The translations under genes and the position numbers were made by a program. From Cryptomeria japonica (taxonomy: Eukaryota > Streptophyta > Pinopsida > Cupressales > Cupressaceae), in NCBI RefSeq assembly GCF_030272615.1, contig NW_026729146.1, positions 62,001 through 126,000 on the forward strand: a stretch of DNA of 64,000 nucleotides, given 5' to 3'. Numbering within the stretch: position 1 is the first letter of the stretch; the number at the start of each line of letters is the position of its first letter. Below are positions 11,305 to 23,021 of this stretch, in pieces. Below the pieces are notes generated by a model. The model was not told the origin of the DNA and ran no database searches. It worked only from the letters and a program-made list of their open reading frames with translations.

Positions 11305-12188
11305 ATCAAAATTTTCCCTCATTGCCTCCATACCTCTTCGGCGTACCCATTGCACACCAAGGTGCAATTGCTAGTTTAAAATCATTCATAATTCGCATGT
11401 TGCACATTGAACACTGTAGGCATAGCCATTCTTGTCCACATTTTGGAAGACTTGTACCCCGTTCAATGATCCCTCAAATCGAAACGTTGAAGGTAAAAAT
11501 GATTTATAACATTAAAATATTCATTCTTGTTCCAATGAAAGATTTATGGATCCAATAGAAGAGAATTATCCATTTTTATCAATAAATAATAATAGGGATC
11601 TATTTTACGGCCTGCCACACCAGAGCTAAAGCAGTATTTATTTTGTCTTGTCAAACGAGAAGAAAATTAAAATATCCGTACCTCCAAACAAAACAAAGTC
11701 AAACAAAGAATAAACCTAATCCCCGAGGATAACGGTTACGCTACCATTTTCTCTCAATTTTTAAATATTTTTTGTTTCTGACGCGCTGCGTGTTTTTTAA
11801 TTTGGTTGACAGAATATGATGCCAGATGAGAATACTTCTCGGCACGGAGATCCATCCCCAGCAGAAAAGTTCTGGCTCATAAGTAAGATTACATCTTTAT
11901 TCAAGTGGGAGCGAGATTTCCACCAGCTTTGACCAACGCCGTTAATTTTTTCCCCACTTGAAAAAATAAGATCAAGCGGCAAGTTCATGTTTCGTTAAAT
12001 TTTTGCTGGAAAAGAGCAGGACTTGAATAGCAATTATTTTCTAATAGATCAAATTTAGAATTTTCATGCTTTTTTATTCCTTGACAAACATGATAATCGT
12101 TGAAGTTTTTTTATTCTACGAACTTTGTTTTTGTTCAAACGTTCTTTGTAGAATAGTTAAATTTCCAAATTTTCATGAAATTTTTAAG
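11305..12188. other. Intergenic, one possible dead exon
   Basis: On the plus strand an AG near 11813 is followed by an open stretch starting ATGATGCCAGATGAG and running about 39 codons to TGA near 11940. It lies just upstream of the PGG relic and might be a lost upstream exon, but no homology was seen. The rest is AT-rich with nothing supported. Confidence 0.3.
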
Positions 12189-12745
12189 GTGACAGACAAA
12201 AGCGATGGTCAAATCCCAACCCAGATTCCGCAGGTAATATTATTTAATTTAATTTTACAATAGAAATAGAACTATTTGATTATTAAATCGATTTTTCTAA
12301 AAAAAATTATTGTTTTTTTGTTTCTTTGAGGACAAATTAAGATTCCGGATCAAGTAACAGCAAACACAAGCGCGAGTAAATCTACTATCCAGGTGGCACT
12401 GGCTGTGGCGTTGGCGGGACGAAGCTTCAGTGTTATGTGAATGACTCGGGAATCGCGATGAGCGGCCACACCAAAGCATTCAAAATACTCTTTATGTCGG
12501 ATATTGTAGCGTTTCAAGCTTCAGTTCTGCCTGCTATAACCGTGGCCACTATGTCTCAAATATCTTCAAAAGTTGACTGTTTCATCTGCATCACTCTATG
12601 GGTCGCTACAGTGTGCTTCACTATGAGCTTCCACGCTGCAGCGTATGTGGTCGTTCTCCCTAACCTTAAGTTGATTGTGCTGGTTTCTGTTGGTATATTT
12701 GGCGCAGGAATGGTACTGCTAGTAGCTTTTACCATCTTCTATTAA
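12189..12745 (+). pseudogene. Relic of a PGG-domain membrane protein gene, PGG motif deleted
   Basis: Exon-like pieces on the plus strand parallel the intact gene at 41462-42574. A short piece ending in GQIPTQIPQ stops at a GTAATA donor (12233/12234). An acceptor AG at 12340-12341 is followed by a frame whose IQVALAVALAGRSF segment matches the IQLTVALAFVGGSF of the intact gene. It hits TGA at 12438. From 12437 another frame continues as VNDSGIAMSG, then transmembrane-like stretches (FKILFMSDIVAFQASVL and TMSFHAAAYVVVLPN) to TAA at 12743-12745. Compared with the intact gene, about 19 nt coding the YAVPGG region are missing, which causes the frameshift. The family is known for ankyrin/PGG membrane proteins; this copy should be dead. 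Confidence 0.75.
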
Positions 12746-13051
12746 GTTACTGCCACAAGTAGAGTACTGAACATAGAGGCATTTCTAGACTAATTTTTCT
12801 GGGCGATTTTGATTAGAAGCATAAATACATTTGTCCAGTATATTTTATTGTGATGATAAATTATGGAGTGTGATTTTTAAATGATGGGGAATGCTCAATG
12901 AAAGTCTTTATCAATTATTTTTGTAATGATTCATTATGGTTATGAATATTATTATTTGAGAAAAATTAGTAAATTTGATTGTAAAACTATTGATTGCTTG
13001 CTATATTGACACTAAAATTGTTTCTTCTATTATTGACTTATAGTCATCAAT

Positions 13052-13361
13052 TGTTAGATTCAGTGTTAGGATTGAATGCGAAATTGAAGTGCAGAAATTA
13101 AACAGAGAATTCATAGATAGCGACAAAAGAGAAACACACAATTTTATCATGGTTCGACAGATTGCCTACATCCACACTCAAAGCAGGGGAATCAATTTTA
13201 TTAATGACCAATTCTAGTTTGACATACACAGCTGCAAGCAACTTCAGAACACACACAGAAAATGATATTCAACCAGCTCTTTAAAGAGCTCTACATCAGA
13301 AGTTGAAAGGCCAAAGGATTTTGCGGCAAAAAGGAGGAGTCGTTGGACTTCACTTCCAACA
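13052..13361 (-). repeat. 3' LTR of the copia relic (~310 bp)
   Basis: On the minus strand the LTR would start TGTTGGAAGTGAAGTCC at 13361, immediately after the polypurine tract, and end in CTAACA at 13052. This gives TG...CA termini. The right limit is firm because of the adjacent tract. The left limit is inferred from the terminal dinucleotide and typical length, since there is no second LTR to compare. Confidence 0.6.
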
Positions 13362-13373
13362 ATCTCCCACTTG
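13362..13373 (-). promoter_or_regulatory. Polypurine tract of the copia relic
   Basis: The minus strand reads CAAGTGGGAGAT directly before the LTR TGTTGG. This is the usual plus-strand primer site and LTR boundary in plant copia elements. Confidence 0.75.
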
Positions 13374-15059
13374 AAGGCCAATGAACTGCTGCACAAGTAG
13401 ATTCCCCCACTCAGTCCTGTTATCATATATTGGAAAGGCCGAGAAAAGGTCGACAGAACTTGAACTTCTCCCATTTAACAACTTTGGTGAGCACATCAGC
13501 TAGGTTATCCTCGGTGTGAATTTTGTCTACATGAAACTTGCCCTCTTTGACCATGTAATGAACATAATGACTACATACATCGATGTGTTTTGACCGAGGC
13601 TAAGATGTCTAATGCTTAGTCATAAAGATGGCATTGCGATTATCACAAAACAAGGCAAAATCTAATTCTTCAAACCCAATTCACTGAACAAGAGTTGCAA
13701 CCATACCATCTCCTTTGCTCCCTCAAAAAGAGCTATATATTTAGCCTCTACAGTTGATTAAGCAACTATATGTTGTAATTTAGCAGCCCAACTGATCGCT
13801 GCCCACACAAATGTGAAAGCATAACCTGAAGTAGACTTTCGTTTGTCCAAATCCTCAAGAAAATCAGAATCAGTAAACCCTGGCAAGTGTGCCTTGCCCT
13901 TCCCAAAATATAAACAAAAATCTGAAGTAAGCTTGAGATACCGTAAAATATACTTGACCACCTCCCAATGTGGTTTGCCCAGATTAGACATAAATCTGCT
14001 CACCACTCCTACAACATGAGCAATATCCGGACGAGTAGACACCATAGCGTACATAAGACTCCCAACTGTAGATTTGTATGGAATATTGTCCATAAACTCC
14101 TTGTCTTCTTGTGTTTTTGGACACAATTGAGAAGACAACTAAAAATGAGAGGCTAAGGGGATGCATACAAACTTAGCATCCACCATACCAAATATGTCCA
14201 ATACTTTTTTGATGTAGTCTTGTTGAGATAGTTTGAGTTCTTTCTTTTTCCTATCCCGAATAATGGTCATCCCAAGGATTTTCTTTGTTGCCCCTACATC
14301 TTTCATGGAAAACTCATTAGCTAAGTGAGATTTAAGCTCATGAACAATTTTCATGCTTGTGTCATCCACTAGCATATCATCCACATAAAGGAGAAGTATA
14401 ACAAATTTGCCATTGGGAAGCTTTTAAAAATAGATACAAGGATCAGACTTACAACGAGTAAACTTCTGATCAATCATAAACTTATCAAATTTGAGATACC
14501 ACTATCTTGGGGTTTTCTTAAGTGCATACAAACTCCGTTTCAATCTACAATAGAGATGTTCCTAACCCTTTTTGATAAATCCTTCAGGCTGATGCATAAA
14601 CAAATCCCTCATTAAGGTTGCCATGGAGAAATGGCGTCTTCACATCCAATTGTTCAAGCTCAAGATCCCAGGCTAAAACCAATCCCAATACTTCTTGGAT
14701 GGTAGTCATTTTGACTACTGGTGAAATTTTTTCTTTAAAATGGAGGTCTTGCTTCTAAGCGTACCCCTTGACAACTAGTCTTGCTTGAAACCGTTTCCGA
14801 CCACTAGCTTCATCCTTCAATTTATACACCCACTTATTATGGTTCTCTTCACACCTTTTGTGGCAGCGGATAAACTATATATGATCCTCTTTTGATGTTG
14901 TTAGTTATTGTTAGTTGACATTGCTCTGATGAACTTTCATACTATGCACGTTTGATGCACTCCATGTTGGTCTTTTGATGTACTTGATACTTTATCTTTA
15001 ATAAATAAAATTGTGTAAGCATTAAAAAATCTCCCACTTAACTATCCCTTGGCTACAGA

Positions 15060-16783
15060 AAAACACTCCTACCCAATGGACTCCTGCTCTTTCAATGACT
15101 CTTTCTCTTTTTGCACTGAATGACGCTGAGTTTTGGATTGTGAAATCTCAGGCAGGTTCACATTCTCGCTTGAAGATTTTATCCTTGGCTGTGACTGAGA
15201 TCGTCTGGGGACGGCCTCTTCTGCGGGTGACGTTCCTTTGTCTATTACAATTGGTGGGCCGAAGGTGGATACCAAAGGGTCTCCTACTAGTGATGCTTCG
15301 AATGGTAGTGTTCCGGTTTCCTCTATTGTGGATTGGGCTACCCATAGCTTGGTGTCTGCGGCTGTTCCTATGTTCAACACCTTGGGCTCTTAGGGTGTCT
15401 ACTGACACTGAAAAGGAGATCGTCCATAACTCCTATGTGTTTAAGTCTCATGGACTCATTTGCAGGTTTCAGGGCTTTTGCCCAAGCCTTCCTCAGCTAC
15501 ACACCAGGATATCCCAAAACTAGGAGCCGATCTTAAAGGGTACTATTAACATTTATCCTTTATCCAATGGTTTTTTCATTGCTAAATTTGAACAGGCTGA
15601 GGATAGATCAAAAATCTTATGTAACAATCCTTTTAGCTAGGAGGATAAATTTGTATTGATGGTTAAACCCTGGTTCTTGGATTTTAACCCATCTATGGAT
15701 TCATTTATGAAGATTCCTATTTGGGTTAGGCTCCCTAACCTCCCCCTTCATCTATTGATAGAGTCTTTGCTAGAGGAAGTGGGGGAGGCTTTAGGTGACT
15801 TCCTAATGATTCATAAGGATTCTTACAATATTTATCATTCTACTTATGCTTGGATTTTGGTTGATACTGATGTTTCTAAAGAGCTCCCTACTGAGATAAA
15901 TATTGACTCTTCTTTGGGATCTTGGGTCCAACCACTCAAACATGAGGGCATCTCCTTTAGATGTCGAAATTGGTTCTATACTCGACATGTTGTTGCACAG
16001 TGTGATTCAGATAAAAATAAAAAAAAAATTGTTTCTTGCTGGAAGGGTGCTTCTTCTGAACACTACTTTGTTCGAAAAAAAAGCTTCTCCCAAGTGTTTG
16101 TGTAGGTTCCTCAAGCCATTGATGGTGATGGTAATGTGCCTTAGACTGGTGCCCCTACTATGGTCCTTGCAAATGGAAGTTATGTTGTTTCTTCACCTAA
16201 GGTATGTGTGGATACTTCCTATGGTTGTGGCATCCCAGCTGATCAGTTGAAGCATGTTGGAAGCTCTTCAATGATGGTTGACCTTCCCGCTTCCCAGATT
16301 GTTGTTAGATTGTCGTCTGGTCCTTCTGATTCTCAAATTTTTGTGGTCTTTGCCTCTCAAGATGATGCCATTGTTCCTCCTATTGGTGGGAAGTCCTCTA
16401 TTCTGGACCCGTCTTCTTGGCAAAGCACTATTGCTAGAGTTAAGGAGGGATGGATTACCGTTAAAAGTAATAAATCCAAATCGTCTCAGTCCTCTTTTGA
16501 TATGATCCTTCACTCCCACAAGTGTAGATCAAATCCTTGATCTGTCCTGGTTGGGTTGGGGTTGCTTGTTGGTATTTGGCTTTTGCAGCCTGTTGTTTCT
16601 TGTTGGGGGTCCTTCTTGTGTTATCCCCCATTTTTTGTATGGTTTTGTCCTGTCTCACTTTTGTTCTGTATCGTTAGGTGGACTCTCAAGTTTATCTTAA
16701 GGTTCAAGTTTCAGGTCCTTCCAAAACCTATTTTGTAAAAGGTTTCAGGTCCATTCAAAACTTGTTTTCCCTTAATCAAAAAC
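15060..16783 (+). mobile_element. Non-LTR (LINE, L1-like) relic: ORF1 joined to a 3' end, ORF2 missing
   Basis: A decayed plus-strand ORF1 reads through PKVDTKGSPTSDASNG and VDWATHSLVSAAVP (15255-15390), then GTINIYPLSNGFFIAKFEQ near 15540, then a DUF4283-like block at 15656-16105 (KPWFLDFNPSMDSF, IPIWVRLPNLPLHL). It ends near 16538. In-frame TAG occurs at about 15640, 16103 and 16143. Next comes a GT-rich stretch and a 3' terminus with two AGGTTTCAGGTCC...CAAAAC hairpin-like motifs and the tail TTTTCCCTTAATCAAAAAC. The same tail type ends the element at 19962-21519. Endonuclease and RT are absent between ORF1 and the tail, so it is an internally deleted or non-autonomous copy. Confidence 0.75.
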
Positions 16784-17182
16784 TTTCCAAGATATTTTTT
16801 GCAGATTATTAATTAAGTAAGTTCGTTACTTTAAATATAAGTTGATTTTTATTTTTATTTTGGAAATCTAAATAATATGAGCATTGGAAATTTATTTGGA
16901 AGTTTCTATTGTATTATAGAATAGAAGATATTGTTTGGAGATTATTAATTGAGTTATTTAATTTAAATACATTTGTTTTTGGATATGGAGATGTCTTCTT
17001 TACTTCTTTATAAATATTTTTTATGTCATTCTCTTTGAACATAACCTTTGCACTTTGACAGCTAGGTAGTTATAAATTTATGCATTGAAATCTAAGTAGA
17101 TATAAATTTATGTATTTAATGTAATTGAAAATTTTAGTGTGTAGTTTTTAATTTATATATTGCAAACTATAATCATTTAAAA
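16784..17182. other. AT-rich spacer
   Basis: The DNA between the LINE tail and the hairpin is AT-rich with no coding frame. A near-duplicate phrase (ATAAATTTATG) occurs twice around 17071-17115. Confidence 0.6.
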
Positions 17183-17285
17183 AAAATACGCCGAGAGATA
17201 TCCTTCTCGAGGCGTCTATTTCAATTTAGGGTGTAAAATTGATTAAAAATAGACGCCTCGAGAAGGATATCTCTCGGTGTATTTT
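17183..17285. repeat. Perfect 39-bp-arm hairpin with 25-nt loop
   Basis: The left arm (17183-17221) and right arm (17247-17285) are reverse complements except for one position, where left G90 faces right T and can pair as G-U in RNA. The arms contain CCGAGAGATATCCTTCTCGA and its complement; the loop is 17222-17246. The DNA is identical in the second unit. It could be a short foldback element, the ends of a deleted transposon, or a small-RNA precursor. No target-site duplication is obvious. Confidence 0.9.
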
Positions 17286-17315
17286 ATATAGATTAAATTA
17301 AAATTTAAGGTATAT

Positions 17316-17960
17316 ATGCTAGTGGATGTTGGGTTTAACTTGGAAATTGGCCTTAAATGCATTTGGAGAGATGTTCTGTCTTTCTGTACCATCCATCCTA
17401 AAGGCAAATGGGGCATTTCCCTCCTCCTTGGTAATAAATGGGCTAAATATGTTATCAACTGGGGACAATCCCCCTGTACCCATGCTCTATGGATTATCCT
17501 TCACTTTAATGAGAAAACCTTTGGGATTTATTCAGTTTATGCCCCCAATGACTATAGGGACTGGGCTAACCTTTGGAGCTGGATGACTACTCTAGAAGAT
17601 GTTCCTTGGCTATTAGGGGGTGACTTAAATATGCTGGAAAGAGCTGAAGATAAGAGTGGGGGTAATTGGTTTGAATGGAAAGGATTTGAAAGATTGTATT
17701 GGGAAAGAATGGTTAATAAACTAAAACTTGTTGATCCTATATTAGGTAGAAAGGGGGAAATCAATTCAGTGTGGTTTACATGGTGCAACTATCAGCAACT
17801 CTCCAAGAGAATATAATGCAGATTGGATAGATTTTACTATAACAGAGAGGTGTTTAGAATCCAAAAGGACAATCATGGGGATAAATATTTAGTTACTCCC
17901 TACAATAATGGACTTTTTCTCTGTATAGAATTACAAAGCCCCAAAATGTGGCAACAAAAA
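17316..17960 (+). pseudogene. LINE ORF2 endonuclease (EEP) fragment
   Basis: The plus-strand frame 17316-17816 gives the middle and C-terminal part of an L1-type apurinic-like endonuclease: KGKWGISLLLGNKWAKYV, then FGIYSVYAPNDYRDW, then WLLGGDLNMLERAEDKSGG (the GDxN metal-binding motif), then WFTWCNYQ. It reads on past one TAA into CRLDRFYYN and fades near 17960. The N-terminal part of the domain and all of the reverse transcriptase are absent. It starts ~30 bp after the hairpin and is independent of the ORF1 relic upstream, since a 3' tail separates them. Confidence 0.85.
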
Positions 17961-19537
17961 CTATTTTTAATCTCGAAATAAAATCTTGAAACTATTTAAA
18001 TATCAAATATCAAATTTAATCTGAATCCATTTTGTGACCATAAGGTTTGTGCCTTATTTGTCATCATTCAACCTGGACGAAACTTATTGAGACTGCTTAA
18101 CTATGATCACCAATCACAAGACATCCTTCTTGAATGTGTTTCATAGTACCCACATTTGATCCCAATCCAATCAATGGTAATTCTATGAGAATAAATGCTT
18201 TCATTACAAAACCCCAATCCTATTGTACCAGGAGTGTGCCTCTAAAATTAATAACACCCATCCATTTCAGAAACAAATGTAACTACTCTATTTTATATCT
18301 TGTTAAACTTTTTGTAATATTCACTTCAAATCCAACTAATTTTATTTGCACAATAGCTAGACAACTCCAGGAAAATTCTATTAAATAACGTAATTATTTT
18401 AATTATTTATTCAAGAACAAACATACTTTTAATAGAAAAAACGTCCTTCCTACTAATATAGTTCCATATATATCTAAGATTAAATTTGCCATTTGTAATA
18501 TCTTGATTTATTTTTTTGAACAAAAAATAACTATACTCGGATCATAATTTGCATGGTTAACTTGGTAACATTTCCTAAGATTAAATACAAGAATATTTCT
18601 CATAAGCTCAAAATAAAATTAATATATTTCTTTCTATGTTGATTACAAACTATACAGTTTCTATCAAAAACAGAAAAGAAAAAAAAAAAAATCTCCAATC
18701 TCCCTACGGCTATTGCATCAATTCCAGGTAATATTTTTGCAGTCATTGAAGAGGAAATTTAATGGTACGAAAACGTCTACGCATAAATGAACAGAACAAC
18801 AGATTGGGATAGCTACGAGTTACCTCAAGTTTTGCTACTTAAAATAACTTGCTTGCAGAATAGTTTCTCTTGCATGTCTCAATAAAAATGGCACGTGAAC
18901 TTAAATCTAATCCTTATAAACTTCGTCTTAGCACGTAAATGTTACCGTGGCAGCCTTCAATCCTTTTAACATCACGTAAGCTGTAATCTTTTTAACCTCT
19001 GTAAACACTTATATTGTGCCCAGGTTTAACAAATATTTTTATATTTAATCAAATCAAATATAACCAAAACCAACGTCCTTGCAGTTGCTTCATTTTTATT
19101 GAGAGCATACAAAAATAGATCTGAATATGCGAGATTTGACAATTAATAACTTTATAAAAAATGCACTATATCAGCAGTTAATAAATCCAGCGGATTTGGC
19201 TGCAGTGTAATTGATTTGCAAATGTGCACGAAAATGGCCATCTAAATAGCCAAAAATCAGACCAGAAATTATGTGATTTTTCGTACGACAGAACAAAATA
19301 GACTCCCTCAAGTTTTTTACCCATTATAATCATAGCTGAGAATCGTTGATTTTTCACCCTCTTGGAAAAACTGTTTGGTGCAAGAAAATCGGCAGAAAAA
19401 AGATACCGGTAGGAAAAAAACAGCGTGAGACACATTTCCGGTGGGGGAGCTCCCCAACAGGAAATAGCCTATCGGCTAATAAGAAAAAAGCCTTAGATAT
19501 ACAGACGATTGATGTCTAATTAGCAAAATGAACACAT
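17961..19537. other. AT-rich intergenic DNA, no supported gene
   Basis: Short frames (18134-18388 plus; 19178-19435 minus) have no recognised domain. One CACGTG palindrome occurs at about 18892 and further ACGT cores nearby, without a gene to attach them to. Confidence 0.6.
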
Positions 19538-19925
19538 CATATCAACTGAAACTTCATTTCTATGGGATAACAAACACGTTGTGTATTGCAACCTAGAGGC
19601 TTCTATTTATATTATATGTTATGAAGGATAGTGGCAATACTGAACATAAAATTCCACACAAACTATTATAATAGACAATATTAATGACTTTCATATCTAG
19701 ATAAGTGATGTGAAATTAAAAGAAATAAGATCATATGAATTGAAAACTTGGTTTTTGTGAGTTGCAAAACATAGTGCATATTACTACCTACAACATTCTA
19801 TTTATATCCAGCTTAACAAAAAGCCAATCTAACTATTGAACATCAATGCCCACACACACCATTTCAATAGATAATAAAAAGTATATTATGTATTATAACA
19901 TAGAAAAGATGGATATTCTAAACAT
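19538..19925. repeat. Two diverged units of a ~194-bp minisatellite
   Basis: CATATCAACTGAAAC at 19538 and CATATGAATTGAAAAC at 19732 start two units 194 bp apart. Each unit includes a GTTGCAA.ACA.AGTG-like block and a TTCTATTTATAT-like block. The same unit continues at 21542, beyond the LINE-type tail at 19962-21519, so the array was interrupted by that insertion. Confidence 0.75.
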
Positions 19926-19961
19926 ACAACAATCCACTATTATAACCTATTAAATTTTGGA

Positions 19962-21519
19962 ATGACAAGCAGGAGTGGGTCATCGAGCGGGAGCAGGTCG
20001 GTGACTAGGGTTTCCTATGGTGATCAAGCCGTAGGGGAAGCCGATGGGGAGGATGGAGACAGATCTGCTAAGGAGGTGGGCATGGTTGTGGCGGAAGCTG
20101 GTCAGTCGTGGGTATCGGATGGTGTCGATGCCTCTCGTGGTCCCTGCTTTGCAGGCCGCTAGTCTCTGCTCCCTCTTTCGGAGCTTGTTGATGGTAGCTA
20201 TGATGGGGATCTTGGTGTTTCTTGCGCTTGGTGGTGTGCCCCTTTGGGGTTGGATACCCACCCTTGTTGGCTGGGTTGCCTTGCTCCTCTCCTCAGCTTT
20301 GTTGTCCTTCTTCGTAGAGGATGCTTTTGTTCTCTTTGGGCTTGGTGTGGTCTGATCTGTTGCATCTTTCAGATGGCCCTCCCTTTGATTTGGGACCCAC
20401 GTGGATCTTCTACATCTAGGCTTTTTCTAGGGTTTGTGTGCTCTCCCTTCCCCGTGGGTTGTCTTCTTTCCTTGGGATGGGATTGTTTGTTTGATGCTAC
20501 TCTGTTCCTTCTTATGGTGGCATTGTCTTTTCTAGAACCCTAGTTTAAGGCCATGAGGGTGGGGATGCACTGTTTGCTTCCAAGGCCCTTTCCCCCCTTT
20601 CTTTTGATTTATCTGGCTGGTCCTTTGGGGTTTCTATTAGTTCTTTTGGATTTTATTCTGCCCTGGATCTTGGTAGAAGATTTGATGATGGGTTGTTCTC
20701 TTGGGTCCAACCCTGTTTTTGCCTATAAGATCTCTTGGCTTGCCTTCTCTCTACAACTTGGGTTCTCTTTAGTTTGCCTTATTGAGGTGGCCCTTCCTTC
20801 TCTATTGGCGGAGATGGATGGTTTTGGACTTAACCTCCCTCCTATTGAGGTGGAGTTGGGTGTTGTAGTACATCCTGGGTATTTCTATCCTATAGAGGTG
20901 GATAGATGCTTTTTTGTTGGAGGTTCGGTTTTCAGATGCTTCGAGGGTGCTGGCATTAGATATGTGGGTTTGGGAGCCACCTCAAAACCCATTTCTAATG
21001 TTAGGGGTGCCTTTCAAAACCCCCATGTTATGGTTTAGTTTTTGGTGGTTTTGGGAGCCATTGTAAAACCCAATCCGAAGGTTAGGGGAGCCTTTCAAAA
21101 CCCTCATGCTTATCTTTGGTTGGATGTTGACAGTTTTGAAGGGCCGAACTTAGTTTGTCATTGTTTTTGGTTAAGGATACGGCTAGCCTTATGCTGCCTA
21201 ATTTTTCTGAATATGGGTAGCAAATTTGAGAAAATCCCTGATGCTTGGATGTGGGAGTCTATCCACTTCATCTAGTGTTCTAGGCTATGATGCATGCAGG
21301 TTTGGTGTTGGCTTTTCTTTGTTTGTGGTAGTGCTGGATTTTGGCTGGTACTAGCCAATTTTGTTGATTTAGTCTACTAATTTTAGTTGCCTATCTTTCT
21401 AGCAGAAGTTTCTTTGTAGGTTCGAGATCCTAGCAAAATTTGAGGGTTTTGGGTCCCTTTAAAACCTGGTGTATGGGGTTTCGGGTTCTCTCAAAACCTG
21501 TTTTCCCTTAATAAAAAAC
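19962..21519 (+). mobile_element. Non-autonomous LINE-type element with hairpin-rich 3' end
   Basis: A GC-richer, GT-biased block starts abruptly after AT-rich DNA. It opens with a 66-codon frame at 19962-20162 (MTSRSGSSSGSRSVTRV...), possibly the start of an ORF1. The rest has no sustained coding frame. The 3' half contains at least four GGTTTTGGGAGCC...CAAAACC hairpin-like motifs (about 20965, 21045, 21445, 21477) and ends in TTTTCCCTTAATAAAAAACA, the same terminus as the relic ending at 16783. It sits inside a ~194-bp minisatellite. AACATAGAAAAGATGGA before (~19898) and AACATAAAGAAGATGGA after (~21517) could be a diverged target duplication, or simply array units. Confidence 0.6.
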
Positions 21520-21541
21520 ATAAAGAAGATGGACAAGGCAT

Positions 21542-21925
21542 CATATGAACAAAAAACTTGGTTTGTGTAGGTTGCAATACATGTGTTTTTCAATCTTGAG
21601 GCTTCTATTAATATTCAATGTTACAAAAGATAGTACAAGTATTAAACATCAATGCCCACATATACTCTTATAGTAGGCAAGAAAAAGTCTTTTAATATCC
21701 AAAGGAGTGATGTAAAATGAATAGAACAAAGACTTCATAGGAAGAATGAAAATGGTATGTGTAGGTTGAAAAACACAGTGTATATTGATAGGAAGTGTGA
21801 ACTTGGTTACCAGTGGAAAACACAAGATGCATTGCAATATTTCTATCTATCATGTCAAATAAAGGTTTCTAAGGGTGGAAATCATAAGATGTATTATGAA
21901 AATCCTACCTATCATGTCAAATAAA
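21542..21925. repeat. Minisatellite continuation and a 62-bp direct repeat
   Basis: Two more ~193-bp units begin at 21542 and 21735. From about 21813 a different pair of repeats follows with period 62 bp (AAGATG at 21824 and 21886), each ending in CTATCATGTCAAATAAAGG. Confidence 0.75.
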
Positions 21926-21929
21926 GGAG

Positions 21930-23015
21930 GGCAGTTATATGGATGTCTAAGGTGAGTACACTAGAATACGTAGGTACCTCTATATAGAGGGCATCATTGC
22001 ATTCTACCTAGAGGATACTTTTTGAGCCTTGTCCCTATCTTGTGGGTCACCTCAACCATGCTTCTTTGCAAATACAGAGAAAGTGTGTTCTAGTCACCTC
22101 AAGAGTTAAGTTGGGCCATTTTAATAAATATTGTTGGCTAGATTCATATTCTATAGCTTGGTTTAACAATGTAAGGAAGAAAAAAAAGTAGGTATTTTCT
22201 ACAACATTGTCATGTTTCATCTTTAAAAGAATATTGCACATAGATTTTATTCCCAAATTTCCATCCTACTATATATTACTTCTTAGTCTACATCAACCAT
22301 TACAAACCATTACTCAATTATTTTTTCTCTTATATTTTTTCTCATAGAATTCTTTTATGTACAAGATATTGTTGGTTCAGTGCCTTTTTTTATGTACATC
22401 GCAACTTGCACTACAACAAATCATTATCTAGTCTAATTTGATCAAGTACACTCACTCAAAGATGGTTGGTGAAAGTCATTTTCTCCTTTTCCTTGGGGTT
22501 ATTACTAAACCTTTTAAATCACTTCTACTTTGTTTTCTAAACAAACATCAATTAAAAATTTAGATGATTATATAATACTCTATTTTTAATAGATCGCAAT
22601 TTCAATTGCCTTTCAAGGATAAATTTTCTTTGCATTAGGTAGATTCCAAAGTTTAAAACAACCAAGGAGTAAGATAATGTCAATACCACATGTGTGTGGA
22701 GATAATTTCATAGTGGACTGGGTTAACAAATTCTAATATGAAAATATATAGTTATATAACAACATATGAACCCACGAGTGGATCAAAAAATTATGATGTG
22801 AACATGTAGAGCTATACAACCACATACTTTTATGCTAGGAATTATCATATCCTAGTTCTAATCTAACTATGTTTTATGGATCTATTCTATTCTCTTTTAA
22901 GCAAAAATGTAAATGTGAAAATGTTGGTCTACATACTTCAATATAACCTACATATTTGTACATTTTTTCAGTTAATTAAATGTTACCATTCTCAATCCAT
23001 ATTTATTATTTTTGA
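21930..23015. other. AT-rich intergenic DNA, no supported gene
   Basis: No coding frame above background or RNA gene was noticed. Confidence 0.6.
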
Positions 23016-23021
23016 GGTTCC

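Larger units (their letters stand above)
13052..14862 (-). mobile_element. 5'-truncated Ty1/copia retrotransposon relic (RT, RNase H, 3' LTR)
   Basis: Read on the minus strand, reverse transcriptase begins near 14862 (NKWVYKLKDEASG). It continues through LDVKTPFLHGNLNE, a catalytic motif, and YVDDMLVDD near 14385, the second catalytic motif. It then enters the copia RNase H region (STVGSLMYAMVSTRPDIAH, KSTSGYAF) at about 14100-13790. The RNase H end (HIDV...HY...K.HT..N.AD..TK pattern) lies around 13600-13480. Stops and a few frameshifts break it; TAG stands at an expected Gln (KGYA*KQ, PR*WY). Gag, protease and integrase are absent. A polypurine tract and one LTR follow at the 3' end. No 5' LTR was found. 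Confidence 0.88.

Noticed and set aside
15069..15408. Minus-strand frames of 86 and 103 codons
   Set aside because: They are antisense to a recognisable LINE ORF1 segment on the plus strand and have no family of their own.
18880..18960. CACGTG and ACGT cores as a promoter region
   Set aside because: No gene or TATA-plus-ORF arrangement lies downstream on either strand; such words occur by chance.
20553..21038. 161-codon hydrophobic open frame within the LINE-type tail (also 63052-63537)
   Set aside because: The GT-rich DNA gives Leu/Phe/Gly/Val-rich translations in more than one frame. It has no domain, and it spans the breakpoint at 20646 whose other side is not coding.
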